Source of the DNA: Sulfitobacter sp. SK012
GTDB lineage: Bacteria > Pseudomonadota > Alphaproteobacteria > Rhodobacterales > Rhodobacteraceae
Assembly: GCF_003352085.1 (NCBI RefSeq)
Contig: NZ_CP025804.1
Location: forward strand, 2,046,001-2,110,000
Reading direction: 5' to 3'
Length of the DNA stretch: 64,000 bases
Position numbers and translations under genes: made by a program. This document shows, one piece after another, positions 9,165-17,833 of this stretch (its first letter is position 1; the number at the start of each line of letters is the position of its first letter). The notes under the pieces are model-generated. The model saw only the letters and a list, made by a program, of their open reading frames with translations, did no database searches and had not been told where the DNA came from.

Positions 9165-10261
9165 TGTCACATCCCGGACGGTAGTATGGCTGTTACTTGA
9201 ACAACTCCGGTTTGAGTTTGTGCCAGTCCTTCATCGCTTGCAAGGGCGTCTTGCTGCCTAGGGCTGACTGAGGAAGTTGCTGGTTATAGAGCCAGACATA
9301 TCGATGCAGGGTGGCTTCTAGTTCCTCCCCAGATTGGAAGTGGTGGCTTTGCAAGACGTCCTCAATCCGGCCGTTAAATCGCTCGACCATGCCGTTGGTT
9401 TGCGGCGACATCGGTGGCGTCAGGCGGTGGTCGATTTCCAGTTCGACACAAAGCTTGTCGAACTCATGTTTCCCTGTTTGGGCGCGTTTGCGCAGACCAA
9501 AAAGGCGGTCGGTGAATTCTTTTCCATTGTCCGTGAGTATGGTTCGGATGCGTATCGGGCAGGCTCGCTCCAAATCCCGCAGAAAGCGGCGCACATTGGC
9601 CGCTGTCTTACTGTTGTAAACGCGGATGAAGACCCAACGGGTGGCCCGGTCAATCGCGACAAACAGGTAGCGGCGGGACGTTTGATCCGCCATTCACTGC
9701 CCGTCAGGGTATCGCGCAGCGATGTCCCGAGAGGGTGAGGCAGGTACTTCACATCGATGTGGATGTACCCTGGTTCATAAGCTTTGAAGCCAATGTGCTT
9801 GGGACGGGCCGCCTTTCCCTTGAGATCACGCAGGTTGCCCACGCCGTGCCGCCGCAGGCACCGATCCAGTCCGGAGCGCGAGACATCCGGGTTCAGGAAC
9901 TCCCGCACCACCGCGAGCAAGTCATCCAGTGAGACAAGCAGCGTCTTGCGCAGCGCAACTGCGACAGCCTCCTGCGCCGGCGTCAGCGTCGTTTGCAGTC
10001 GATGAGCGGTATGGCTGCGGTCATGTACACTGTCGCGCTTGCGCCATTTCCACACTGTCTGTTCGGTTGTACCGTGCCGTTCAGCCAGAACCCATGCGGG
10101 TTCGTCGCTCGCTTGAATTTCCGCCCTTATCTTAGGTGTTGTCGTAGCCTGACTGTGAAGATTGATCAGCATTGGGCGTCCTCCCGGGCTTCCTCAAAAA
10201 CCGATCTTGCAATGAAAAACGCAGAACGGCGAGGGTCTATGTGATCATCCGGGATGGAACA
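9165..10261 (-). mobile_element. IS481-family insertion sequence with a 6-bp target duplication
   Basis: The ends read TGTCACATCCCGGA (left) and TGTTCCATCCCGGA (right, inward). The element is flanked by the direct repeat TCTAAC at 9159-9164 and 10262-10267, a convincing target duplication that fixes the boundaries. The single transposase gene inside is frameshifted. Insertion occurred upstream of the type I secretion tolC gene. Confidence 0.88.
9193..10172 (-). pseudogene. IS481-family transposase, frameshifted by a short insertion
   Basis: The N-terminal part (10172 to about 9735) encodes the helix-turn-helix region and the start of the catalytic core, ending in GYIHIDVKYLP with the first catalytic Asp. 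The C-terminal part (9693-9193) continues in another frame from MADQTSRRYLFVAIDRATRW through LTDNGKEF (second Asp) to NGMVERFNGRIED (Glu). Intact relatives run directly from KYLPQ into MADE/QTSRRYLF. Here about 41 extra bases separate the two, which shifts the frame. Without frameshift correction the protein is inactive. Confidence 0.85.
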
Positions 10262-10273
10262 TCTAACACTACA

Positions 10274-10354
10274 GTTTACATCACCTAAACGGATATGAAA
10301 GATTTTTGCAAAAACATCTTGCGTCGGTTAATATATCGCTAGCAGGCTTATAAT
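10274..10354 (+). promoter_or_regulatory. Candidate tolC promoter with palindrome GTTTA-n7-TAAAC
   Basis: Between the IS481 target duplication and the tolC-like gene lie an inverted repeat GTTTA/TAAAC (10274-10290) and a TATAAT hexamer (10349-10354), 18 bases before the ATG at 10372. No good -35 element is seen 17 bases upstream, so a regulated or weak promoter is possible. Confidence 0.3.
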
Positions 10355-10371
10355 TTAAGATTCTATCTTTG

Positions 10372-11757
10372 ATGGGACGCAAATTGAAAAGACTCAATGA
10401 AATTCTTTTTTTCTTCATTCTGGGGGTCGTTAGCATATCCGCTGCTAGCGCCGAAACGATTAAAGAAGCAGTGCAGTTTGCCTTGACGACAAACCCCGCA
10501 TTGAAAGTCACCGAGGCTGAGATGCGGGCGAGTACATTCGAATTGATTGAATTGCGCAGAGAGTACTTGCCGACGGTTAGGGTTTTTGGTGAGGCGGGTT
10601 TGCAACGGGTGAATGACCCAGAGAACTTGTCGCGTGCAGCAAACAATCGTGTGGATGATCGGGCGGAGATCGGAATTAATGCCAGCATCGTCATGTTTGA
10701 TGGCTTCAGGCGCGCAAATCTAGTTTACGCCGACGCCGCACGGGTCGACGGGAATGTATTTCGCTTGCTTGATGCATCCGAAATAATGGCGCTCAACGTG
10801 GCTGAGGCCTACATTGATGTGGTCCGCCACAGGGCACTGATCCAAGTTGCAAAGCGCAACATAGCGTCACATCAGGCACTTGGTCGACGAATCCGAGATT
10901 TGGTGGCAGCTGGGCGTTTGCCGTACAGCGATGAATTGACGATTGACGACCGGATCAGTTTTGCAGAACTCGCATTGCTGGATGTCGAAAAAGCGTTGGG
11001 CGATGCCTCTGCGCGATATGAGCGCATCGTTGGGCGTAAACCCGATAAAAATATGCGGCTGCAATCGGGACCAGTCCCCAAGTCACTTGATATTCTAACG
11101 CAAAAATCCGTCGCGAACAGCTACCGTATCAAATTCATCCAGACAGAGATTGATCAAAGCCAGTTTCGCGCCGAAGTGGGACTTTCCGATAACATGCCCA
11201 CAGTCACCTTGGATGCAGGGGTTTCCCAAGACATCAACCGCAATGGCGTGTCTGGCCGTCGCACCGACCAGTATGTTGGAGTCGGACTGCGATGGACACT
11301 ATATCAGGGAGGCCGCAAGGCAGAGCGAAATGCTTTTGCGCAACGCACGCAAAAGGCGTTATCGGAGCGCGCGCTGGCAGTGCGTGAGGTAGTGGAGTTG
11401 GCGGCGCTGACATGGAACAACTATCAGTCAACGGCGGAACGTAACTTCATGTTGGGCCAGCAATTGCAGATCAACCGCCTGATCGTCAACCTTTACAACG
11501 AAGAATTTGCCGCCGCCAAACGGACATTGCTGGATTTGTTGGAAGTTCAGAGAGCTCGATTCAATGTGGAGTTTCAGAAAACAAGTTCAGATGCTGGAGT
11601 CGCATTTGGTACGTATCGCGTGTTGGCAGCAGGAAGTGAATTGGCCCAGTACTTTGGGATCAAAAACAGCGACATCGCGTTTGCACCGAACTTTCAGGAG
11701 CGCGTAAAGAACGCGCCGACACAAATTTTTAATGTGAATATCGAGCCGATGAAATGA
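10372..11757 (+). CDS. TolC-family outer membrane channel of a type I secretion system
   Basis: The 461-residue protein starts with a signal peptide (KRLNEILFFFILGVVSISA, cleavage after ASA at about 27). It then shows the TolC repeat pattern: ETIKEAVQFALTTNPALKVT near the mature start, RRIRDLVAAGRLPYSDELT in the helical barrel, and a second half with YVGVGLRWTLYQGGRKAERN. TolC trimers form the outer membrane exit duct. The stop overlaps the ATG of the ABC gene by four bases (ATGA), so the three genes 10372-15267 form an operon. I chose the ATG at 10372 over the TTG directly before it. Confidence 0.92.
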   Translation: MGRKLKRLNEILFFFILGVVSISAASAETIKEAVQFALTTNPALKVTEAEMRASTFELIELRREYLPTVRVFGEAGLQRVNDPENLSRAANNRVDDRAEIGINASIVMFDGFRRANLVYADAARVDGNVFRLLDASEIMALNVAEAYIDVVRHRALIQVAKRNIASHQALGRRIRDLVAAGRLPYSDELTIDDRISFAELALLDVEKALGDASARYERIVGRKPDKNMRLQSGPVPKSLDILTQKSVANSYRIKFIQTEIDQSQFRAEVGLSDNMPTVTLDAGVSQDINRNGVSGRRTDQYVGVGLRWTLYQGGRKAERNAFAQRTQKALSERALAVREVVELAALTWNNYQSTAERNFMLGQQLQINRLIVNLYNEEFAAAKRTLLDLLEVQRARFNVEFQKTSSDAGVAFGTYRVLAAGSELAQYFGIKNSDIAFAPNFQERVKNAPTQIFNVNIEPMK

Positions 11758-13940
11758 GTGGCCCTGTCGACACCGCCGATATGGCTGTGTCGACCGATGG
11801 TACTTCGGAAAACGAGACCCCGGGCTTTGCTGCCATTGAATGGTATGCACGCTATTTCAACCGCCCCTACTCTGCCGCCGCGGTGGCCGCGCGACTTCCA
11901 GCAGGGGCAGACCTGCGCGATCCCCTGATGTTGACCCGCGCACTTGCGGCAATCGGGCTCAAGTCGCAGTTGGTCAAGCGCGCACCACGAACAATTGATC
12001 AGATAGCGCTACCCTACATTCTACTGCGTTCCAACCAGACGCCGCTGGTGCTGACTGCTATCACCCACAACGGGAAGAACGCTAGTGTGGCCGATCCCGA
12101 AAAGGGTGGAAAAGCCCGGGACGTAACGATGCGCGCATTGCAACGTGAAATCCGGCGTGAAGTTTTGCTGGTAACGCAGGCAGATGACCGGACGAGCCGG
12201 ATGTTGTCGCCTGATGCCAATGCAGCGGCTGCACAGAAGGGACATTGGTTCTGGGCACCGGTTCGCGCGAACTGGGGTAACTGGATACAGGTGTTGGTGG
12301 CTGCACTTCTGCTCAACCTTCTGACGCTGGCGTTGCCGCTATTTGTCATGAATGTTTACGATAAAGTTATTCCAAACCTCGCCTTTGTGACGCTATGGAC
12401 GCTGGCAGTTGGGGTTGGCATTGCGTTGATACTTGATCTGCTGTTGCGCACAGTCCGCTCCAATATCCTCGAAAATATCGGGCGACGCGTAGACCTCAAA
12501 GTTGCTGCGCGGCTTTTTGAGCAAGCCATGAATGTGCGCTTACTGTCGCGACCTGGTGGGGCTGCGGGAATTGCCAGCACAATCCGCGATTTCGAGATGG
12601 TGCGCGAGTTCTTTGCTTCAGCTACATTCGTTTCAGTCATTGACCTGTTGTTTATTGGCATTTTCGTGGCAGTGCTTTTTGCAATTGTGGGGCCAATTGC
12701 ATTTGTTCCGCTGACGGCGGTCCCTGTCGTCTTCGTACTAGCGCTGATCGCGCAAATCCCCATCGGGCGTTCTGCGGCGCGGGCGCAACAGATGGCAACC
12801 AAGCGCCATGTGGTATTGGTTGAATCGCTTGCGAGTATCGAAACTATCAAGAGCCTGAACGCCGAACCCTTTATGCAGCAAGAATGGGAAGCAGCTGTTA
12901 CTGCGTCATCACATATCAACGGACGTACAAAGTTCTGGTCCAGCGTTGCTACTAACGGAACCGTATTAGTGCAACAGGCCGTAAGTGTTTGTATTATCAT
13001 TTGGGGCGTTTTCCTTGTCTCTAGAGGCGAGATCACTATTGGTGGATTGATAGCTGCAAATATTTTGGCGGGGCGCGTGCTTGCACCGCTTGGAACCATC
13101 GCGCAGACTATTTTCCGTGCACAATATGCCTTTAAATCGCTGGCAGCTCTTAATCGTTTCATGGCGCTGCCGGTTGAGCGAGACACTGCTATCACGCGGA
13201 CAAGTAACGTGGTGCGTGGATCAATCTCGCTGCAGGATGTTTGTCTCACATATCCAGAAGCAAAACGCCCCGCTTTGAGCGGCCTCAGCTTTGAAATGGC
13301 ACCTGGTGAAGTTGTAGCTCTGTTGGGCAAGGTGGGCTCGGGGAAGACCACAACAGGCAAAGTCATTTCTGGCCTCCTTGAACATGACAGTGGCACTATT
13401 TTGATTGATGGCATTGCGCAGTCACAATACGAAGCAGCAGATCTGAGGCGAGGCATAGGGTATCTCCCACAGAACCCTGATCTTTTTACCGGGACTCTGC
13501 GTGAAAATCTCTTGATTGGAGAAGCTAATGCAAGCGACGAAGCTCTGACACGGGCTCTTTATTTTGCTGCATTGGACGACTTTTTGACACAGACGCCTGA
13601 AGGTTTAGATATGTTCATCGGGGAGCAAGGCAACCGACTTTCTGGTGGGCAGCGACAGGGGCTTGCGCTTGCGCGGCTTTTGCTTCGGGGCCCACGCTTG
13701 CTGTTTCTTGACGAACCCACCAATGCGATGGATCAACAGATGGAAGCGGCAGTAATTACTAGGCTGCGTGTACTCAACCAAGAAGGTACCGGGCTGATAA
13801 TTTGCACGCACCGCCAAAGCTTAGCCGCGATGGCGTCGCGGCTTCTCGTTATGGATCAGGGCCGGATGGTTCTTGATGGCCCCCGCGCTGAAGTATTACA
13901 CAAACTGCGCGCCGCAAGTGCAACAAGGGCGGCGGAATAA
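11754..13940 (+). CDS. Type I secretion ABC transporter (permease-ATPase, LssB/HlyB type)
   Basis: The 728-residue protein has an N-terminal C39-like domain (about 25-140) without the catalytic cysteine, a six-helix membrane domain (about 175-460) and an ATPase domain. The ATPase shows Walker A GKVGSGKTT (about 524), the Q-loop segment GYLPQNPDLFTGTLRENLLI, signature LSGGQRQG (about 628), Walker B LLFLDEPTN and the H-loop CTHRQS. The inactive C39 domain is typical of transporters for RTX-type substrates, which keep a C-terminal signal and are not cleaved. The likely substrate is the giant protein at 17834-22330. Confidence 0.95.
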   Translation: MSGPVDTADMAVSTDGTSENETPGFAAIEWYARYFNRPYSAAAVAARLPAGADLRDPLMLTRALAAIGLKSQLVKRAPRTIDQIALPYILLRSNQTPLVLTAITHNGKNASVADPEKGGKARDVTMRALQREIRREVLLVTQADDRTSRMLSPDANAAAAQKGHWFWAPVRANWGNWIQVLVAALLLNLLTLALPLFVMNVYDKVIPNLAFVTLWTLAVGVGIALILDLLLRTVRSNILENIGRRVDLKVAARLFEQAMNVRLLSRPGGAAGIASTIRDFEMVREFFASATFVSVIDLLFIGIFVAVLFAIVGPIAFVPLTAVPVVFVLALIAQIPIGRSAARAQQMATKRHVVLVESLASIETIKSLNAEPFMQQEWEAAVTASSHINGRTKFWSSVATNGTVLVQQAVSVCIIIWGVFLVSRGEITIGGLIAANILAGRVLAPLGTIAQTIFRAQYAFKSLAALNRFMALPVERDTAITRTSNVVRGSISLQDVCLTYPEAKRPALSGLSFEMAPGEVVALLGKVGSGKTTTGKVISGLLEHDSGTILIDGIAQSQYEAADLRRGIGYLPQNPDLFTGTLRENLLIGEANASDEALTRALYFAALDDFLTQTPEGLDMFIGEQGNRLSGGQRQGLALARLLLRGPRLLFLDEPTNAMDQQMEAAVITRLRVLNQEGTGLIICTHRQSLAAMASRLLVMDQGRMVLDGPRAEVLHKLRAASATRAAE

Positions 13941-13944
13941 ACAT

Positions 13945-15267
13945 ATGTTCGGAAACCGGATCGAGGATGAGTTTGCCAACAACATCAGTGCCGCCCCAAC
14001 GGCGTTGCATGACCGCAGTTCCTGGACTTTGTTGTTGGCTGTGGCGCTCGGTATCGCGGCGTTCCTCTTTTGGGCGGCAACCTATCAGATCGAGGAAACA
14101 GCACGCGCAGTGGGGCGAGTTATCCCCTCACAGCAAGTCCAGATTGTTCAAAGCCTTGAAGGTGGAATCGTGCGTGCGCTGATGGTGCGCGAAGGTGACA
14201 TAGTAGAGGCAGGCGATGTCCTGATGCAGATTGACGACATTCGCTTTACCTCGGAACGGGGGGAACTTTTGGAGCAGTCCTCCGCGATCGCAGCAGAAAC
14301 GACGCGGCTCAGAGCAGAAGCAGAGTTTGAGCCCAAGCTGACGTTTCCCGAAGAGCTTGTTGCACGCAACCCTCAGGCAACTGCAGTCGAACAAGAGGTG
14401 TTCCTTTCACGCCGCGAGCAATTGGTACGTGAATTAGAAATCTTAGAGGCAAGGTTAATTCAAAAGCGCAGTGCTCTTGAGGAGTCGCGGGCGCAGCGGG
14501 ATAGAACTCGGGCAGTGCTCGCACCGTTAAGCGAAGAGATAGAGCTGACGGGAGGTATGGTCGATCGAGGTGTTGTTCCAAAGATTGAACTCTTGCGCTT
14601 GCAATCACGTTTTGCTGAATTATCGGGAGACATTTCTGTGAGCCTTGCAGCTGAACCGCGGGCAAAAGCGGCGATCGGGGAAGTTCAGGGCCAAATCAAA
14701 GCGGCGCGCTCTGGTTATGTGCTTGCGGCACGACTTCGGCTGGCAAAATTACAGCTGGAACTCGCGGTTGTGCAAGAAACGCTTCGTGCTGCCAATGATC
14801 GTGTCAAACGCGCCGAACTTCGCGCGCCAGTACTTGGGACGATTAACACGATTCACATGACGACGCTTGGCGCAGTGGTTCAACCAGGTGCTGCGCTGTT
14901 TGACATTGTGCCAATCGACGACAGCCTGCTGATTGAAGCGGATTTGGGGCCGCGTGACATCGCCTTTGTTCGAATGGGTGAGCGCGCTTCAGTCAAGATT
15001 TCCGCCTATGACTATCTGATCTACGGCGCGATGGAGGGGGAAGTGGTACGGATTGGCGCTGACACCATTAAACACCAAGACGGAACAGAATTCTTTCGGG
15101 TCGTGATCCAGACAGATAAGTCCTATCTGGGTACAAGTGAAAACCAGTTGCCGATCACCGCTGGCATGATTGCATCTGTTGACATTCAAACCGGGCAGAA
15201 AACAGTGCTGTCTTATCTTGCCAAACCAATTCTGCGGGCGAAATCGGAAGCGCTGCGCGAGCGCTAG
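13945..15267 (+). CDS. HlyD-family membrane fusion protein
   Basis: The 440-residue protein has a short cytoplasmic N terminus, a single transmembrane helix (about 25-47), a lipoyl-type half-motif (VQSLEGGIVRALMVREGDIV), a long coiled-coil hairpin (about 110-290), and the closing lipoyl and beta-barrel part with RAPVLGTINTI and a C-terminal PITAGMIASVDIQTG. This matches periplasmic adaptors of type I secretion. I start it at the ATG 13945, just after the ABC stop. The open frame extends upstream to 13873, but that would overlap the ABC gene by 68 bases. It ends one base from the convergent cyclase gene. Confidence 0.93.
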   Translation: MFGNRIEDEFANNISAAPTALHDRSSWTLLLAVALGIAAFLFWAATYQIEETARAVGRVIPSQQVQIVQSLEGGIVRALMVREGDIVEAGDVLMQIDDIRFTSERGELLEQSSAIAAETTRLRAEAEFEPKLTFPEELVARNPQATAVEQEVFLSRREQLVRELEILEARLIQKRSALEESRAQRDRTRAVLAPLSEEIELTGGMVDRGVVPKIELLRLQSRFAELSGDISVSLAAEPRAKAAIGEVQGQIKAARSGYVLAARLRLAKLQLELAVVQETLRAANDRVKRAELRAPVLGTINTIHMTTLGAVVQPGAALFDIVPIDDSLLIEADLGPRDIAFVRMGERASVKISAYDYLIYGAMEGEVVRIGADTIKHQDGTEFFRVVIQTDKSYLGTSENQLPITAGMIASVDIQTGQKTVLSYLAKPILRAKSEALRER

Positions 15268-15268
15268 A

Positions 15269-17557
15269 TCACTTTTTTGTCAAAGCGAAAACACCATTCC
15301 AATTAGGCGGCGGCGGCTCAGCGCGCAGATCCGTTACGCGCCCTCGGTAAAGATCTACATACCGCTCAAGGCCCAACCTGAGCTCTTTAAACGGCGTTTC
15401 GATCTGCGACAATATGGACTCAACGCTGTCCCAATCTTGCGCACGATAGGCAGCGTGCATCGTGGCATTAAGGCTGGATGCTTGTTGAAAAACGGGGTCG
15501 GCGCGAAGTCTATCGTTCCCCACCAGCGCAAAAATATTCTCCGGAACCTCTTTGCCCACAACTCGGACCGTATCGAGTTCGAGAAGCGCGAAATCTTTCG
15601 TTGCGTCACGTGCTGTGTTGGAACCCAGAATGATGCGTGCACCGTAGTAACGAGACTGCCCCTCAAGTCTTGAGGCGACATTCACCGGATCACCCAAGGC
15701 CGTATAGTCAAACCGCGTGCTGGTGCCCATGTTGCCGACAACGCATTTACCCGTGTTGATGCCTATTCCCACGTTGATTATGTGCACATGCTTATCAGCA
15801 TTCTCTACTTTCTTTCCGCCTATTCTTTTTCTTCCTGCGTGGGCTTTAACTCTTTGCATCCGGGCCAACCGCGCGGTTGCGCGTCGGCGCCTATTGAACT
15901 TTTCAACATCTGCTATCATCCGCAGAGCAGCATGACAGGCGGCGCGAGCGTGGTTATCGTTATCAAGCGGTGCATTCCAAAACGCCATGACAGCATCCCC
16001 CATAAATTTGTCGATGGTGCCTTTGTAATCGAGGATGCCGTTGGACAGGATTGTCAGGAACTGGTTCATCAACGTGGTCAACCCTTTTGGGTCATCCTTG
16101 AAATCTTCAGCAATGGCCGTGAATCCTCGCACATCGCTGAACAATAGCGTCAGGGTTTTTGTTTCCCCGCCTAACGTCAATCTGCCCCTGTTGTTGCTCA
16201 GTTGAGCAACAAGATCTGGAGAAACATATTGGCCGAATGCGCTGCGGATTTCGCGCCGTTGCCGCTCTTCGCGCAAGTAGTTTACGGTGGACATAAGTAT
16301 TACGGTTGCGGTCGTCGCGATTACCGGAAAGCTGGGATCAAGGAGAACACGAGCGAAGTAAAACAAGTAGTAGGACGACGCAGCGTAACCGGCCAGCAAC
16401 ACGATTGCAGAAATGATCAGCCAACCTGCACGTAGGACTGGTGCAAATATTATAGCCAATAAGCAAAGCACTAAGGTCATGACCAGTTCGACTGCAATAG
16501 TGAAATTCGGGCGGCTTAGAGCAGATTTTGATAGGATATTTTCAAGCACCTGTGCGTGTATCTCTACGCCCGCCATCGAGACCCCAAGTGGCGTAGCGCG
16601 GAAGTCTTCGAGCCCGATTGCAGAGGTCCCTACAAAGACCAAATGATTTGCCAATCGCCCCTCCGGCATGCGCCCTTCAAGAAGATCGACAGCAGATATA
16701 TAACGGCTTGGCGAAGATGGAGACAGATAGGGCCAGAGCGTGCCGTCACCTGCTGTTTTTAAAAGTTGACGCGCAACAACAACGCCCTCCACTCCGGCGT
16801 CGTTGGTCCTCACTGCAAAGGGTTCCCCACCGGTTGCAATACGGAGTAACTCTGGGGCCAAGCCGAGCCGAACCTCGCCTTGTACACTCATCACAATGGG
16901 AACGCGCCGGTGGACGCCATCAGGATCAGGGCGCGCTGTAAACATTCCGTGCCCGGCAGCGGCCTCTTCAAGTTGAGGCAAGTTTTGAACGGCGTCAGGA
17001 AACTTCAGAAGAAATGGCTTTGGATCTGGCCCTATAAACCCATGCGGAACATCGAGCATGTCTCGCCTTTCGTTGCGATTTCCGGCGACATTGCGCACAC
17101 TGGTTTGACCAACAACGACACGCGCAGCTTCGAAAGCATTGGCAAGTACGTCATCGTTTCTGGGCAGGCCCTGCAGCCTTTTTGTAAGGTCTGGTGGAAT
17201 ATTGGGGTTGTCTATGGCGATTTGCTCTGGCGAAAGCCGGTCTGGTTCTGAGAAGACAATATCAAATGCGATGGCCACAGCACCCGCTTGTGTCGTTTTT
17301 TCCACCAATTCGGCGATGCGTGTGCGCGGCCAAGGCCATTGCCCAATTTCCGCGATGCTGCGGTCATCCACATCTATAATTGCGACTGGTTGTGAGGTTA
17401 TCGTGCGGGGCTTGGACTGATGGTAAAAGTCGAATGTGGCGTTCCTCAACCCTGCGAGCGGGTTGGGATCAGCGACTCTGATCGTCAGTCCGCAGAGCAG
17501 TCCGATGATGGCCACGAACCGGACCCATCCCAGCCATTTAGAAAACCACTTCCGCAT
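15269..17557 (-). CDS. CHASE2-domain class III adenylate cyclase
   Basis: The 762-residue protein has an N-terminal membrane helix (about 11-28) and an extracytoplasmic CHASE2 domain (about 30-340; DVDDRSIAEIGQWPWPRTRI, AIAFDIVFSEPD, LVFVGTSAIGLEDFRATPLG). Three closely spaced membrane helices (about 352-430) precede a cyclase domain from about 465. Metal aspartates are in LFSDVRGFT and GDAVMAFW. The Lys in TIDKFMGD and the Thr in FDYTALGDPVN predict ATP as substrate. A basic segment rich in Arg and Lys interrupts the cyclase domain around residue 570, which is unusual. The gene converges on the hlyD-like gene and diverges from the giant secreted protein, so it probably belongs to the same functional locus. 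Confidence 0.92.
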   Translation of the reverse strand: MRKWFSKWLGWVRFVAIIGLLCGLTIRVADPNPLAGLRNATFDFYHQSKPRTITSQPVAIIDVDDRSIAEIGQWPWPRTRIAELVEKTTQAGAVAIAFDIVFSEPDRLSPEQIAIDNPNIPPDLTKRLQGLPRNDDVLANAFEAARVVVGQTSVRNVAGNRNERRDMLDVPHGFIGPDPKPFLLKFPDAVQNLPQLEEAAAGHGMFTARPDPDGVHRRVPIVMSVQGEVRLGLAPELLRIATGGEPFAVRTNDAGVEGVVVARQLLKTAGDGTLWPYLSPSSPSRYISAVDLLEGRMPEGRLANHLVFVGTSAIGLEDFRATPLGVSMAGVEIHAQVLENILSKSALSRPNFTIAVELVMTLVLCLLAIIFAPVLRAGWLIISAIVLLAGYAASSYYLFYFARVLLDPSFPVIATTATVILMSTVNYLREERQRREIRSAFGQYVSPDLVAQLSNNRGRLTLGGETKTLTLLFSDVRGFTAIAEDFKDDPKGLTTLMNQFLTILSNGILDYKGTIDKFMGDAVMAFWNAPLDNDNHARAACHAALRMIADVEKFNRRRRATARLARMQRVKAHAGRKRIGGKKVENADKHVHIINVGIGINTGKCVVGNMGTSTRFDYTALGDPVNVASRLEGQSRYYGARIILGSNTARDATKDFALLELDTVRVVGKEVPENIFALVGNDRLRADPVFQQASSLNATMHAAYRAQDWDSVESILSQIETPFKELRLGLERYVDLYRGRVTDLRAEPPPPNWNGVFALTKK

Positions 17558-17757
17558 AAATTCCTCTACCTGATCGTATCAGATTTGGAGCCTTAAGTGA
17601 CCGGTAGATATTTCTACGCAATACCTTAAGGACCCGATTCGTAGTTTCGCACAAATACCAAATTTTGACATAGCAACACCAATAGCCTCGCTCAGGATTC
17701 ATTAATCAGCATCAAAGCACAATCACAGCGGGAAATTTAAGAGCTTTATTCGTAGTA

Positions 17758-17773
17758 TGTGAGGTGATTCACG
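17758..17773. promoter_or_regulatory. Near-consensus CRP-type site upstream of the giant secreted protein
   Basis: The sequence TGTGA-GGTGAT-TCACG differs from the classical TGTGA-n6-TCACA at the last base only. It lies about 60 bases upstream of the GTG start of the VWA/RTX protein and about 200 bases upstream of the divergent CHASE2 cyclase. A Crp-family protein with a matching recognition helix is encoded at 7463-8137. Binding is inferred. Confidence 0.5.
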
Positions 17774-17833
17774 GGATAACTCAGCGAAAAATTGCCAATT
17801 TGGCTGTATACTTTGTTTTTGGGGGATGCTGCC

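Noticed and set aside
12356..13456. Long minus-strand open frame (366 codons)
   Set aside because: It lies entirely antisense to the well supported type I secretion ABC gene and has a Thr-, Ala- and Ser-rich shadow composition with no binding site.
13873..13944. Upstream extension of the HlyD-like gene
   Set aside because: It would overlap the end of the ABC gene by 68 bases. The protein family starts at the downstream ATG.
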